A stretch of DNA of 64,000 nucleotides from Bacteroidota bacterium (GCA_030706735.1 JAUZNZ010000006.1:62001-126000); one strand, 5' to 3'; positions 10,326 through 20,983 are shown, counted from the stretch's first letter. Numbers and translations: made by a program. Notes: generated by a model not told the origin, from the sequence alone.

Positions 10326-12707
10326 ATGAAAAAGCCCCCCGACCTGGTTAAGCGACTATTCAGCCGGCGCACAGGCAAGCGGCTGCTGGTCTCCATGGCA
10401 GCCCTGTTCCTTGCCTTCTTGTTCCTGAATTGGATCTTCCCTCTGCCGGACCGGATCGAATATTCCACGATCATCACAGACAGCAGGGGTGAAGTCATTC
10501 ATGCCTTCCTGACCAGCGATCAGCAATGGCGGATGAAAACAGATCTGAGCGAGATCTCCCCGCTGTTGCGCAGGACTATTGTGGAAAAAGAGGACAAGTA
10601 TTTTTATTATCATCCGGGCATCAATCCCTTTGCCATGGTCAGGGCCTTGTTCAAGAATGGCTGGAGGATGAGACGCACTTCCGGGGCGTCGACGATCACC
10701 ATGCAGGTAGCCAGGGCGCTGGAGCCGAAGAAGCGAACCTACTGGAACAAACTCAGGGAGATATTCAGGGCCCTTCAGCTGGAATGGAAATACAGTAAGG
10801 ACGAGATCCTTCAGATGTACCTGAACAAGGTTCCATACGGAGGTAACATCGAGGGAGTGAAGTCGGCGTCCATATTCTATTTTTCGAAGAACCCCGATCA
10901 TCTTTCTCTGGCAGAGATCACCGCCCTGTCTATTATTCCCAACCGTCCATCTACCCTGGTGCCGGGAAAAAATAATGACCTGATCGTGGAGGAGAGGAAC
11001 AAATGGTTGCGCGAGTTCGCGAGGGAGAAGGTCTTTTCCGAAAGGGAGATCGCCGATGCGCTGAAGGAGCCGCTGACCGCAGTCCGGGGAAACGCGCCCC
11101 ATTTCATCCCGCACCTTGCATGGAAACTGAAGAAGCAGGGAACCGGAGATATTATCCGGACGCCCATCGAGCTGAACACACAACGAAAGATAGAAAAACT
11201 CGTCAAGGATTATTCGCGGCAACTTGCCCTGAAGAATATCCATAATGCGGCCGTGATCGTAATCAACAATGCCACCCACCAGGTGATCAGCTATACGGGC
11301 TCTGCGGATTTCAAAGATACGACAGACGGCGGCCAGGTGAACGGGGCGAGTGCCGTCCGCCAACCAGGCAGTACGCTAAAGCCGCTGTTATACGGCTTGT
11401 GCATCGATGAGGGTCTGCTCACGCCCAAAATGGTCATCAATGACGTCCCCGTGAACTATCAAGGATATGCGCCCGAGAATTATGACCGAAAATTCCGCGG
11501 ATATACGACCATGGAATTTGCGCTGGAACATTCGCTGAATATTCCAGCGGTGAAAAGTCTGAAGATGCTCGGCAAGGATAAGCTGATTGGAAAGTTGGCC
11601 GTTTGCGATTTCGGACAGGTCAGGAAAGATCAAAAAAAACTGGGGTTGTCGATGATCCTTGGGGGCTGCGGCGCAACGCTCGAAGAACTCACGGGACTCT
11701 ACTCCGTTTTCGCCAATGAAGGGATATACTACCGGCCAGTCTACCGGATCGATGATACGATGCAGGTCAGAAAGGAACGGTACGGCGATACGGCAGTGCA
11801 CGTCAGGCACGGGGGGGGCCAGCGGATATTAAGTCCCGCAGCCACCTTCATGATCAACGAGACCTTGTCAAAAGTCAATCGCCCGGATTTCCCGCTCAAC
11901 TGGGAGAGTACCATGCACCTGCCAAAGATCGGGTGGAAAACAGGCACCTCTTATGGCCGCCGGGACGCGTGGAGCATTGGCTATAATAAGCGCTACACAG
12001 TTGGTGTATGGATCGGGAACTTTTCCGCTACGGGCGTCCCTGAATTAAGCGGCGCCAGTGTAGCCACTCCGTTGTTGTTCACCGTCTTCAATACCATCGA
12101 CTATGACGATGACCAACCCTGGTACAGTCAGCCAAAGGACTGCGACCTGCGGATAGTTTGTTCCGAGACGGGGCTGCCGCCGGCAGATCACTGTACCAAC
12201 CTTGTTACCGACTATTTCATCCCACTGGTATCCCCTTCGAAAAAATGCGACAATATGCAGGAGGTTATGGTCTCACCGGACGAAAAGATCTCCTATTGCC
12301 GGCTATGTGCGCCACCAAGCGGATACAAAAAAAAATTATATAAACTGATCGCCCCCGAGATGAAGGAATATTTCGAGGAGAACGGCATTGCCTTCCAGCA
12401 GATCCCCAAGCATAATCCGCAGTGCGAAAAGGTATTTCGCGAGGGTGGGCCGGTAGTAGTCTCCCCGGCAAATGGGAATGAATACCTGATCAGTAAAAAG
12501 GACCCCGAGCCCTTACAGCTGCGATGCCGGGTGAGCAATGACGTGGCCAAGGTCTATTGGTATATCAACAACAAGTTTTATCGCTCCACTCCGGCGGGCA
12601 GCAGGCAATTCTTCATTCCGGAGGAGGGACCCGTAAAGATCTCCTGCACGGACGATAAGGGGAGGAACCGGGATGTCTGGATCAGGGTGAGGTATGTTAA
12701 TTTGTGA
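10326..12707 (+). CDS. pbpC: Penicillin-binding protein 1C
   Basis: Glycosyltransferase block VEKEDKYFYYHPGINPFAMVRA and TITMQVARAL; transpeptidase GSTLKPLLYG and KTGTSYGRRDAW; C-terminal PBP1C-like domain; next to alpha-2-macroglobulin as in other bacteria. Confidence 0.93.
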   Translation: MKKPPDLVKRLFSRRTGKRLLVSMAALFLAFLFLNWIFPLPDRIEYSTIITDSRGEVIHAFLTSDQQWRMKTDLSEISPLLRRTIVEKEDKYFYYHPGINPFAMVRALFKNGWRMRRTSGASTITMQVARALEPKKRTYWNKLREIFRALQLEWKYSKDEILQMYLNKVPYGGNIEGVKSASIFYFSKNPDHLSLAEITALSIIPNRPSTLVPGKNNDLIVEERNKWLREFAREKVFSEREIADALKEPLTAVRGNAPHFIPHLAWKLKKQGTGDIIRTPIELNTQRKIEKLVKDYSRQLALKNIHNAAVIVINNATHQVISYTGSADFKDTTDGGQVNGASAVRQPGSTLKPLLYGLCIDEGLLTPKMVINDVPVNYQGYAPENYDRKFRGYTTMEFALEHSLNIPAVKSLKMLGKDKLIGKLAVCDFGQVRKDQKKLGLSMILGGCGATLEELTGLYSVFANEGIYYRPVYRIDDTMQVRKERYGDTAVHVRHGGGQRILSPAATFMINETLSKVNRPDFPLNWESTMHLPKIGWKTGTSYGRRDAWSIGYNKRYTVGVWIGNFSATGVPELSGASVATPLLFTVFNTIDYDDDQPWYSQPKDCDLRIVCSETGLPPADHCTNLVTDYFIPLVSPSKKCDNMQEVMVSPDEKISYCRLCAPPSGYKKKLYKLIAPEMKEYFEENGIAFQQIPKHNPQCEKVFREGGPVVVSPANGNEYLISKKDPEPLQLRCRVSNDVAKVYWYINNKFYRSTPAGSRQFFIPEEGPVKISCTDDKGRNRDVWIRVRYVNL

Positions 12708-12726
12708 GTGATAGGATTGTCCCTGC

Positions 12727-13236
12727 CTAAGAGGCCCAATTCAGGCTATTGCCAATTATCTTCCAGGCGGCGGGGCCGATTCGTCTGAACAGGCAGGTGT
12801 ATCCCGAAGTACAGCCCCGGCCGCAATGTATGACGACATCGATGATCGCATACCGGCCGTCGTCCGTAAATTCAGGTTTTGAAAGATCAAAGTGAGGATG
12901 TTTAATGGAATCACCGGCCAGGGGGCTCACACAAACCGCTTCGGCCAGGCTGTCCTGCTGCCATGTGGCATGGCGACGGTCGCGGTAGCATTTCTCCGCC
13001 AGCTCATCAAGGATATAAATGGGAACGTATTCTTTGAGATTATACTTGAACCATTCCTCATAATTATATTTAATGAAGCCACAAGGATATGCGTCGCGGC
13101 TGAGGTAAAATCCGGACGCTGTACTATCGACGATATGACAATAAACCTCGTTGAGAAAGGCTTCTTTGGAGGGGATCGGCTGTGCACTGGCTGCGCCGCA
13201 TGCCGCAAGGAACAGGAGAATGAGTCCTTTTCGCAT
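12727..13236 (-). CDS. Secreted hypothetical protein
   Basis: Signal peptide MRKGLILLFLAACGAASAQ; start moved from 13326. Confidence 0.6.
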   Translation of the reverse strand: MRKGLILLFLAACGAASAQPIPSKEAFLNEVYCHIVDSTASGFYLSRDAYPCGFIKYNYEEWFKYNLKEYVPIYILDELAEKCYRDRRHATWQQDSLAEAVCVSPLAGDSIKHPHFDLSKPEFTDDGRYAIIDVVIHCGRGCTSGYTCLFRRIGPAAWKIIGNSLNWAS

Positions 13237-13270
13237 GCGACAATATCCGCAAAATAAAGTTAAACAGGCG

Positions 13271-13993
13271 TTAATTGACCTTCGACACGCTCCCGGCGCC
13301 ACTGACGTGTTCGCTGACCTGTGCATTTCCCTTGTAGTTGACGCTGCCCACGCCGCTCACTTCTGCGTCCAACTTGATGCTGGCGAAGATATCCGCAGAC
13401 CCGGCCCCTGAAATGTTCACGCTGGCATTTTCTGCAAGCAGGTCAAAGCAATGCGCATGGCCTACGCCGCTGAGGGTGATCTCGATGTCCTTGGTTTGTC
13501 CCTTCAGGTCCACGGAGCCGGTGCCCGAAATATCTGTCCTGACCTTGGGAGCGTCCAATTCCATTTTAATATCTCCCACCCCGGAGACTTTTAATTCAAG
13601 TTCTTCCGGATTGGTGATCTTGTTTTGCGCGACAATATCGCAGGCGCCGGACGTTTCAATGCTATTGAACACCGGGGCCGTCACGTAGACGCGGATGTCC
13701 CCAGTCGATCGCAGGTTAAAACCGGGCCTGTCCCGGACCAGGATCCTGTCCCCTTCCTGGGTGACTTCGATATATGGCAGGAGATTTTCATCTCCCTCTA
13801 TCTTTACGGAATGCTCGTCTCCCTGAGAGATATAGACATTGGTCGCACCGCTGGCAGATACGCTTTTAAAGCTGTTGACCGACCGGGTTTCCGTTTTGAT
13901 GTGACCATTCCCCCTGACGGTCTTGCCCCAAAAATGGCGGCATGATCCAAGGAAGAGCGGCAGGACCGCCAACATCCAAAAATATTTTCTCAT
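13271..13993 (-). CDS. Head GIN domain-containing (DUF2807) protein
   Basis: Signal peptide with lipoprotein-like Cys (FLGSCRHFWG); repeated SGAG/SGVG motifs typical of head-GIN beta-helix proteins. Confidence 0.85.
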   Translation of the reverse strand: MRKYFWMLAVLPLFLGSCRHFWGKTVRGNGHIKTETRSVNSFKSVSASGATNVYISQGDEHSVKIEGDENLLPYIEVTQEGDRILVRDRPGFNLRSTGDIRVYVTAPVFNSIETSGACDIVAQNKITNPEELELKVSGVGDIKMELDAPKVRTDISGTGSVDLKGQTKDIEITLSGVGHAHCFDLLAENASVNISGAGSADIFASIKLDAEVSGVGSVNYKGNAQVSEHVSGAGSVSKVN

Positions 13994-14101
13994 GTTTTGT
14001 GCTTTAATTTTGTTTTAAGGTGACAAAAATTACGCTTTTCCGCCGTAATTAAAAACCGTTCTTCCATAAGACGCGCTTTTGGCCGAGAGGTTACCATGAT
14101 T

Positions 14102-14109
14102 TACCTTCG
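14102..14109 (+). promoter_or_regulatory. Bacteroidetes-type -7 box (TACCTTCG) for guaA, with TTTTG about 20 nt upstream (14077-14081)
   Basis: One mismatch to TAnnTTTG; ends 7 nt before guaA ATG at 14117. Confidence 0.5.
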
Positions 14110-14116
14110 CAGCACC

Positions 14117-15649
14117 ATGACGGAAAAAATCCTCATTCTCGACTTCGGTTCACAGTATACCCAGTTGATTGCCAGGGCTGTGCGAGAGGCGAATGTGTAT
14201 TGCGAGATCGTCCCCTACCACAAGCCCGTCGAGTCCGATCCTGCCTTGAAAGGCGTCATCCTTTCGGGTTCTCCATTTTCCGTGAATGATGCTAACGCGC
14301 CGCTCGTCGATATTGCTGGCCTGTACAGGCAATGGCCGGTCCTGGGTGTCTGTTATGGCGCCCAGCTGACCGCCAAACAATTCGGCGGCAAGGTTGCGAA
14401 CAGCAACAAGCGGGAATATGGTCGTGCCTTGCTGCACAAGCAAAGCAATGATAAGCTGCTGAATGGCGTGACCGATCTGTCGCAGGTCTGGATGAGCCAT
14501 GCCGACACGATCCTGGATCTTCCGGGCGAATTCGAGGTGCTGGCCAATACGGAGACCATTCCTTTTGCCGCCTTCAGACTCAAGGATGACTTGCATCCCT
14601 TGTATTGTCTCCAGTTCCATCCGGAGGTCTATCATTCCATCGAAGGGAAGAAGATCATCCGTAATTTTCTGCTGGATATCTGCGGCTGTTCGCCGGATTG
14701 GACCCCTGCTCATTTTGTCAGCGATACCGTGGCCCAATTAGGCAGACAGATCGGGAACCGGAAAGTAATCATGGCCCTGAGCGGAGGCGTGGATTCGACG
14801 GTGGCCGCCACCCTGATCCACCGGGCTATCGGCGACCGGCTGATCGGGATCTTTGTAGATAATGGCGTGCTGAGGAAGGATGAGTTCGAGCAGGTGCTCC
14901 ACACATACAAGTCGATCGGATTGAATGTGCGCGGGATCGATGCAAAGAAGTTATTCTACGGGGAACTGAAGGGTAAGAGCGATCCGGAATCAAAGCGAAA
15001 GACCATCGGCAGGCTGTTCATCGATATCTTCCAGGAGGAGGCGGCCAAGGTGGAGGGGATTGAACTGTTGGGGCAAGGCACGATCTATCCCGATGTAATC
15101 GAAAGTGTTTCCGTGCACGGCCCTTCCATGACGATCAAATCGCACCACAATGTCGGAGGCCTGCCTGAGAAAATGCATCTGGGTCTGGTCGAGCCTTTAC
15201 GGTACCTGTTCAAGGATGAGGTGCGTAAAGTCGGACACGAACTGGGCATACCCGATGACCTGCTGCAAAGGCATCCGTTCCCGGGTCCCGGCCTGGCGAT
15301 CCGAATCCTGGGCGAGGTCACTGAAGAGAAGGTACAGTTATTGCAGGCAGCAGATGATCTGTACATACGACGATTGAAAGATCAGCATTTATATAATTCG
15401 GTCTGGCAAGCAGGCGCCATACTGCTGCCGGTAAAGAGCGTCGGTGTCATGGGCGACGAAAGGACCTATGAATTCACGGTCGCACTGCGCGCGGTGACCT
15501 CGGTCGACGGGATGACGGCGGATTGGGCACATCTGCCCCATTCCTTTCTCGCAGATATCTCAAGCGAGATCATCAACAATGTGAAGGGGATCAACCGGGT
15601 GGTATATGATATCAGCAGCAAGCCGCCGGCGACGATCGAGTGGGAATAA
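14117..15649 (+). CDS. guaA: GMP synthase (glutamine-hydrolyzing)
   Basis: [44 protein letters not shown]-terminal [18 protein letters not shown]. Start moved from 14096. Confidence 0.97.
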   Translation: MTEKILILDFGSQYTQLIARAVREANVYCEIVPYHKPVESDPALKGVILSGSPFSVNDANAPLVDIAGLYRQWPVLGVCYGAQLTAKQFGGKVANSNKREYGRALLHKQSNDKLLNGVTDLSQVWMSHADTILDLPGEFEVLANTETIPFAAFRLKDDLHPLYCLQFHPEVYHSIEGKKIIRNFLLDICGCSPDWTPAHFVSDTVAQLGRQIGNRKVIMALSGGVDSTVAATLIHRAIGDRLIGIFVDNGVLRKDEFEQVLHTYKSIGLNVRGIDAKKLFYGELKGKSDPESKRKTIGRLFIDIFQEEAAKVEGIELLGQGTIYPDVIESVSVHGPSMTIKSHHNVGGLPEKMHLGLVEPLRYLFKDEVRKVGHELGIPDDLLQRHPFPGPGLAIRILGEVTEEKVQLLQAADDLYIRRLKDQHLYNSVWQAGAILLPVKSVGVMGDERTYEFTVALRAVTSVDGMTADWAHLPHSFLADISSEIINNVKGINRVVYDISSKPPATIEWE

Positions 15650-15655
15650 ACCGAT

Positions 15656-16864
15656 ATGAACCATATTCTCCGATATGCTATGGGCTGCCTTGCCGGCGCC
15701 TTTTCCTTCACGTTCTGCGTGGCGCAGGCGGACAGCCTGGCCCGCAGGACCGATTCTGCCGGGACCCGTCGCCAACTGGCGATCTTTGCCCCTCTATACC
15801 TGGATTCGGCATTCGATGCAACGGGCAATTATCGTTACGATAAGAATTTCCCCAAGTTTATCAACCCTGGCCTGGAATTCTATGAGGGGGCGAAGCTGGC
15901 GATGGATTCCCTGGCAGCGGAACATGCCATGCTGGAGGTGCATGTTTATGATACCCGCTCGGCTACCCAAAGTCTGGGCCAGATCCTGCAGAGTACAGAC
16001 TTTCAGCAAACAGGGCTTATCCTGGGCCACGTCAACGCAGGGGAAATGCTGCAGCTGGCCGCAGCGGCATCTCGGTTGAACATTCCCTTCGTCAACGTCA
16101 ATTACCCGAATGATGGAGGCATCACCAACAATCCGGATGTGGTACTCCTGAATTCGACGCTGAGGACGCATTGCGAAGGGATCTACCGGTATGTGCAACG
16201 AAATTATGCCACCAAACCAATCATTGCCTTCCGAAAGAAGGGTCCCCAGGAAGATCGGCTGAAAAATTATTTCATCGAGATTGAAAGAACGACTGCCTCC
16301 GTTCCTCTTAAAATAAGGTATGTTACCCTGGACGACAATTTCGACGCTGCCGTACTTGCGCCATACCTCGACAGCAATACACAAACCATTTGCCTGGCTG
16401 CGAGTCTCGATGAAAATTTCGGCAAATCATTGTGCCTGGCCCTGGCCTCTCTGAGCAAGACCTACCACAGCACGGTTATCGGCATGCCCACCTGGGACAA
16501 CATCTCCGATTTCTCCTTACCGGAATACGCCAATGAGGAGATCATCTACACCACCCCCTTCTATGTCAATCCGACCGACAACCTGACGATACGCATCCAA
16601 CAATATTTCAGGACGAAATTTTATTCGCGCCCCAGCGACATGGTGTTCCGCGGTTATGAGACCACCTGGCGCTTTGCGAAACTGCTGATCCAATATGGGA
16701 AAGACGTTGCCGGCAGCGTCGGAGTGAAGAAATACAAAGTATTCAATGACTTCGATATCCAGCCCGTCTTTCTCAACAAACAGACGATGACCCTGGATTA
16801 TCTGGAGAACAAGAAGCTCTATTTCATCAAGAAGCTTGACGGGAACGTCACCACCGTGAACTGA
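15656..16864 (+). CDS. Secreted periplasmic-binding-protein (PBP1 / branched-chain amino acid receptor)-like protein
   Basis: Signal peptide ending FCVAQA; PBP1-like fold segments (LEFYEGAKLAMDSLAAEH, FVNVNYPNDGGITNNPDVV). Confidence 0.65.
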   Translation: MNHILRYAMGCLAGAFSFTFCVAQADSLARRTDSAGTRRQLAIFAPLYLDSAFDATGNYRYDKNFPKFINPGLEFYEGAKLAMDSLAAEHAMLEVHVYDTRSATQSLGQILQSTDFQQTGLILGHVNAGEMLQLAAAASRLNIPFVNVNYPNDGGITNNPDVVLLNSTLRTHCEGIYRYVQRNYATKPIIAFRKKGPQEDRLKNYFIEIERTTASVPLKIRYVTLDDNFDAAVLAPYLDSNTQTICLAASLDENFGKSLCLALASLSKTYHSTVIGMPTWDNISDFSLPEYANEEIIYTTPFYVNPTDNLTIRIQQYFRTKFYSRPSDMVFRGYETTWRFAKLLIQYGKDVAGSVGVKKYKVFNDFDIQPVFLNKQTMTLDYLENKKLYFIKKLDGNVTTVN

Positions 16865-16897
16865 ACGGCAAGATTCAGGCAAGCTGAAGCGTTCACC

Positions 16898-17938
16898 ATG
16901 CCACTCATAGAATTTACCGATAAAGGATTGTATTGTCCGCAAGGCGCTTTTTACGTCGATCCCTGGCGACCGGTGGGATCGGCGGTCATTACGCATGCGC
17001 ATAGCGATCATGCGAGGGCCGGATGTTCGTCCTATCTCTGCCATAGGCTGACCCGGCCGCTGTTGGAATTGAGGCTGGGCCCTTTGTCCTATGAAAGCAT
17101 AGAATGGGGTCAACCGGTCTACCGGAATGGGGTACGCATAAGTTTACATCCTGCGGGGCATATCATCGGCTCTTCGCAGGTTCGGGTCGAGTTCCAGGGC
17201 GAGGTCTGGGTGGTCAGCGGAGATTACAAATTGGAGAATGACGGCCTGAGCGGGTCATTCGAGCCGGTTCCCTGTCACAGCTTTATTACCGAATCCACTT
17301 TCGGATTGCCCATTTACGACTGGAAACCTCAATCGGAAATTTTTGCCAGCATCCGGAATTGGGTCTCCGGGAACAGGGAAGAGGGTAAGTCATCGATACT
17401 TATCGCCTATAGCCTGGGAAAGGCGCAACGACTCTTATCCTGCCTGAAGGAGGCGACAGATATGATCTTTGTGCATGGGGCCATTTGGAACGTGCACCAG
17501 GCCTTGGTCCGTGCCGGCGTTAGGCTGCCACCGGTTCACTGGGTAACCGCGGAGACGCCGAAAGATATCCTGAAGGGGGCCGTTGTAATCGCCCCGTCCG
17601 GGGCGGAAGAGTCTCCCTGGATCAGGCGCTTCTCTCCTTATGAGGTGGGTGTGTGCAGCGGCTGGATGCAGGTTCGCGGAAATTTCCGGAGAAGGAACGT
17701 CAACGCCGGTTTTGCCCTGAGCGATCATGCCGACTGGAAAGGGTTGCTGCAGGCCATCGGGGCCACCGGAGCTAGAAAAGTATTCGTCACGCATGGATTC
17801 CAGGCTGCGCTGAGCCGATATTTAAATGAGAAAGGCGTCGAATCGGGAGAAGTAAAGACGGAATTTGGAGAGGATGAGGACGCAGGCGGGTCCTTGCCGG
17901 CGGAAGATGCAGCGAAAAAGGAGGGCGGGCATGGGTGA
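16898..17938 (+). CDS. Ligase-associated DNA exonuclease (metallo-beta-lactamase/beta-CASP-like fold)
   Basis: HAHSDHARAG motif, HPAGHIIGSSQVRVE, VVSGDYKLE; overlaps the downstream ligase start. Confidence 0.88.
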   Translation: MPLIEFTDKGLYCPQGAFYVDPWRPVGSAVITHAHSDHARAGCSSYLCHRLTRPLLELRLGPLSYESIEWGQPVYRNGVRISLHPAGHIIGSSQVRVEFQGEVWVVSGDYKLENDGLSGSFEPVPCHSFITESTFGLPIYDWKPQSEIFASIRNWVSGNREEGKSSILIAYSLGKAQRLLSCLKEATDMIFVHGAIWNVHQALVRAGVRLPPVHWVTAETPKDILKGAVVIAPSGAEESPWIRRFSPYEVGVCSGWMQVRGNFRRRNVNAGFALSDHADWKGLLQAIGATGARKVFVTHGFQAALSRYLNEKGVESGEVKTEFGEDEDAGGSLPAEDAAKKEGGHG

Positions 17939-19583
17939 GACATTGCCAGGCAACGGCGGGCTGAAGCAGTTCGCGAGTCTCGTGAATCTGCTCGGCTCGA
18001 GCACGGGAACAAATGACAAACTGGAGGCATTGCAAAATTATTTTGCCGAGGCCTCCGATGCGGATAAGGTTTGGGTTATCGCCTTATTCAGTGGCAGGAA
18101 GCCGAAGAGAACGGTGAATTCGACGCAACTTCAGGAATGGTGCCGGGAATTGACAGGCTATCCGAAATGGTTATTCGAGGAATGCTATCATACGGTAGGA
18201 GACCTGGCTGAAACGATCGCGTTATTGTTGCCGGAAGAGCGGACCGGAGACGCGGATATCAGGCGGCCCGGTGCCGGTCTCTCCTACTACCTTGAAAAAC
18301 TGATGGACATCGGGAAGGAAGATGAACCGGGCAAGAAGAAATTCGTCCTGGGTTGCTGGAACTTGATGGATCGGGAAGAGCGTCTTGTATTCAATAAACT
18401 GATCACCGGCGGTTTCCGGATCGGTGTATCGCAGAAGATGATGGTGAATGCGCTGGCGGCTTCAGTGAACCTAAGCCCTTCTGTAATTGCACACCGGATC
18501 AGCGGTAACTGGGATCCCTCATCGACCTCCTTTGACGCGCTTCTGAGCGAACAATCGGTGGAGCAGGATATTTCAAGACCCTATCCATTCTATCTGGCGT
18601 ATGCCCTGGAAAGTGAACCGTCTGCCCTGGGCAGGCCGGAGCAATGGCAGGCCGAGTGGAAGTGGGATGGGATCCGTGGACAACTCGTCAAAAGGGCGGG
18701 GCAATTATTCGTATGGAGCCGGGGTGAAGAATTGATGACCGGGAAATTCCCGGAATACCAGGAATTGATTCCTCTGTTGTCCGACGGCGTCGTGCTTGAC
18801 GGGGAGATCATCGGGTTGCAGGAAGGAGCGGAGATCAAGCCACTTCCCTTCGCGGCATTGCAAACGCGGATCGGCAGAATAAAGGTCACTAAAAAGCAAT
18901 TGACCGAAGTACCGGTGGCCTTCATTGCTTACGATCTGCTGGAATCCGAAGGCGCAGACTGTCGTGAACAGCCCCTGGGGCAGCGCCGGGAGTGGCTGGA
19001 GAAGATCGTGAAGGAGGCAGACAATCCGATCCTTCGCCTGTCGCCGCTGATCCATTTTTCGGAGTGGGAAGAACTCAGGCGATCGCGCGAATTGTCGAGA
19101 GAAACGGGGAGCGAGGGGATCATGTTGAAAAAGAAGAACTCTCCGTATCAGGCGGGCCGGCGGCGAGGCGACTGGTGGAAATGGAAGATCGATCCTCTTG
19201 TGATCGATGCCGTCATGATCTATGCTCAAAAAGGCCATGGGCGCAGGAGCAATCTGTATACGGACTATACTTTTGCCGTGAGGGATGGGGATAGGTTGGT
19301 GGGGTTCACCAAGGCTTATTCCGGACTGACAGACAAAGAGCTGGCCGAGGTCGACGCCTTTGTCAAGCGGAATGCGATCGAAAAATTCGGGCCGGTGCGC
19401 ACCGTTAAACCGGAATTGGTCTTCGAAATAGCCTTTGAAGGCATTGCCGCCTCTTCAAGACATAAATCCGGAGTGGCTTTACGGTTCCCGCGAATCAACA
19501 GATGGCGGAAAGACAAGAAGATAAATGAGATCAATACCCTCGAAGACCTCCAAAGGATCTTGCGGGAGGCGGCAAGAAAATAA
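17931..19583 (+). CDS. ATP-dependent DNA ligase
   Basis: Adenylation motif AEWKWDGIRGQL, VVLDGEIIG, EGIMLKKKNSPYQAGRRRGDWWKWK. Start moved from 17865 to ATG overlapping the exonuclease stop. Confidence 0.93.
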   Translation: MGETLPGNGGLKQFASLVNLLGSSTGTNDKLEALQNYFAEASDADKVWVIALFSGRKPKRTVNSTQLQEWCRELTGYPKWLFEECYHTVGDLAETIALLLPEERTGDADIRRPGAGLSYYLEKLMDIGKEDEPGKKKFVLGCWNLMDREERLVFNKLITGGFRIGVSQKMMVNALAASVNLSPSVIAHRISGNWDPSSTSFDALLSEQSVEQDISRPYPFYLAYALESEPSALGRPEQWQAEWKWDGIRGQLVKRAGQLFVWSRGEELMTGKFPEYQELIPLLSDGVVLDGEIIGLQEGAEIKPLPFAALQTRIGRIKVTKKQLTEVPVAFIAYDLLESEGADCREQPLGQRREWLEKIVKEADNPILRLSPLIHFSEWEELRRSRELSRETGSEGIMLKKKNSPYQAGRRRGDWWKWKIDPLVIDAVMIYAQKGHGRRSNLYTDYTFAVRDGDRLVGFTKAYSGLTDKELAEVDAFVKRNAIEKFGPVRTVKPELVFEIAFEGIAASSRHKSGVALRFPRINRWRKDKKINEINTLEDLQRILREAARK

Positions 19584-19597
19584 CTAAATTTACAGGT

Positions 19598-20980
19598 ATG
19601 AAAAGATGGGTGGCGCTAGCCGTGATCGGGAGCCTGTTGCTGGCATTTACCAGGATCCTGGATGACTATTCGGAAGACAAACCAGTTCCCATTCCGCCCA
19701 GTCCGCAGCGAAGCGGCGATGTCAAGAAAGGCTATGCCTATCTTACAACCGGAGACTATCTGAAAAGCGGGATCCCGTATGGTCTTTTTCTTATCGGCAC
19801 TGGAAGGAACCGGGAGAATTACCTGCAGCGGGACTCCCCCAATACCTATATCAGCCATGAGTACACCGCCGTCGCGGCGCCCAATGGCGAGCTCGTCGTT
19901 GCGCCAAATTGTCTGCAATGTCATTCCGAAGTTTTCAACAATAAGCTATATATCGGCCTTGGGAACAGCCTGATCGATTTTACCGACCGCCGAAAGCTGA
20001 ATCCCCGTAATGCGGCCATTGCCGAATCACTACTGAAAAGAGGAGATCCGAGGAGGCTGGAAGCGGCCGAGCCGTTCATCAAGGCGATGAAGGCCATTGC
20101 CGGGCAGTTGTATACGGAAGTGCGTGGTGTTAATTCTGCGGATAGATTGGCCGACCTGCTGGTCTCGCACAGGGACCCGGTCACCTTCCGTTGGAGCGAC
20201 GAACCGCTTATGGATGTTCCGCAAGGGGTCGTACCGACGGATGTTCCTGCGTGGTGGCTGCTCAAGAAAAAGAACGCCATGTTCTACAACGGATTTGGGC
20301 GGGGCGACTTCGGCCGGTTTCTCATGGCTTCGAACCTGCTGACGGTCAGCGATACGTCGGAGGCCAGGGAAGTGGACAATCATATCAATGATGTACTCGC
20401 CTATATTTATTCGCTTGAGCCCCCAAAATATCCATATCCGGTAAATACCGCATTGGCAAGGCAAGGCAGCGTTCTGTTCGTTCAGCACTGTTCCAAGTGT
20501 CATGGAAACTATGGTCATGGCGGGGATTATCCCAACCTCCTGATCCCCGAGTCGTTGATTGGAACCGATTCTCTTCTGTTCAAGGCCAACTATCAAAGCC
20601 CGCAGTTCATAGGGTGGTTCAACAAGAGCTGGTTCGCCCAGGGTGATCATCCAGCCAGGCTGGAAGCCTTCGACGGCTATATTGCGCCGCCTCTTGACGG
20701 CATCTGGATCACCGCGCCTTACCTGCACAATGGTTCTGTCCCCGACCTCGAAGGGGTTTTGAACAGCAAGGCCAGGCCGCGTTATTGGTCCAGGGACTAT
20801 GCCAATCTTCAGTATGACTATACCCGGGTAGGCTGGAAATATTCCAGGATGGAAGCGCCCGGGGGGACCACGGTCTACAATACGACCTTGCCCGGCTATG
20901 GTAATTACGGGCACAGCTTCGGGGATCAACTGACGGAAAAAGAAAGAAGAGCCATCATCGAATACTTAAAGACACTTTAG
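19598..20980 (+). CDS. c-type cytochrome (two CXXCH motifs)
   Basis: CLQCH and CSKCH motifs; N-terminal signal/anchor MKRWVALAVIGSLLLAF; stop 3 nt before the helicase ATG. Confidence 0.85.
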   Translation: MKRWVALAVIGSLLLAFTRILDDYSEDKPVPIPPSPQRSGDVKKGYAYLTTGDYLKSGIPYGLFLIGTGRNRENYLQRDSPNTYISHEYTAVAAPNGELVVAPNCLQCHSEVFNNKLYIGLGNSLIDFTDRRKLNPRNAAIAESLLKRGDPRRLEAAEPFIKAMKAIAGQLYTEVRGVNSADRLADLLVSHRDPVTFRWSDEPLMDVPQGVVPTDVPAWWLLKKKNAMFYNGFGRGDFGRFLMASNLLTVSDTSEAREVDNHINDVLAYIYSLEPPKYPYPVNTALARQGSVLFVQHCSKCHGNYGHGGDYPNLLIPESLIGTDSLLFKANYQSPQFIGWFNKSWFAQGDHPARLEAFDGYIAPPLDGIWITAPYLHNGSVPDLEGVLNSKARPRYWSRDYANLQYDYTRVGWKYSRMEAPGGTTVYNTTLPGYGNYGHSFGDQLTEKERRAIIEYLKTL

Positions 20981-20983
20981 TTC

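Noticed and set aside
10356-11363. 335-aa minus-strand ORF inside pbpC
   Set aside because: Antisense shadow of the conserved PBP1C coding sequence.
20030-20929. 299-aa minus-strand ORF inside the cytochrome c gene
   Set aside because: Sense frame has two CXXCH motifs; antisense frame has no recognised features.
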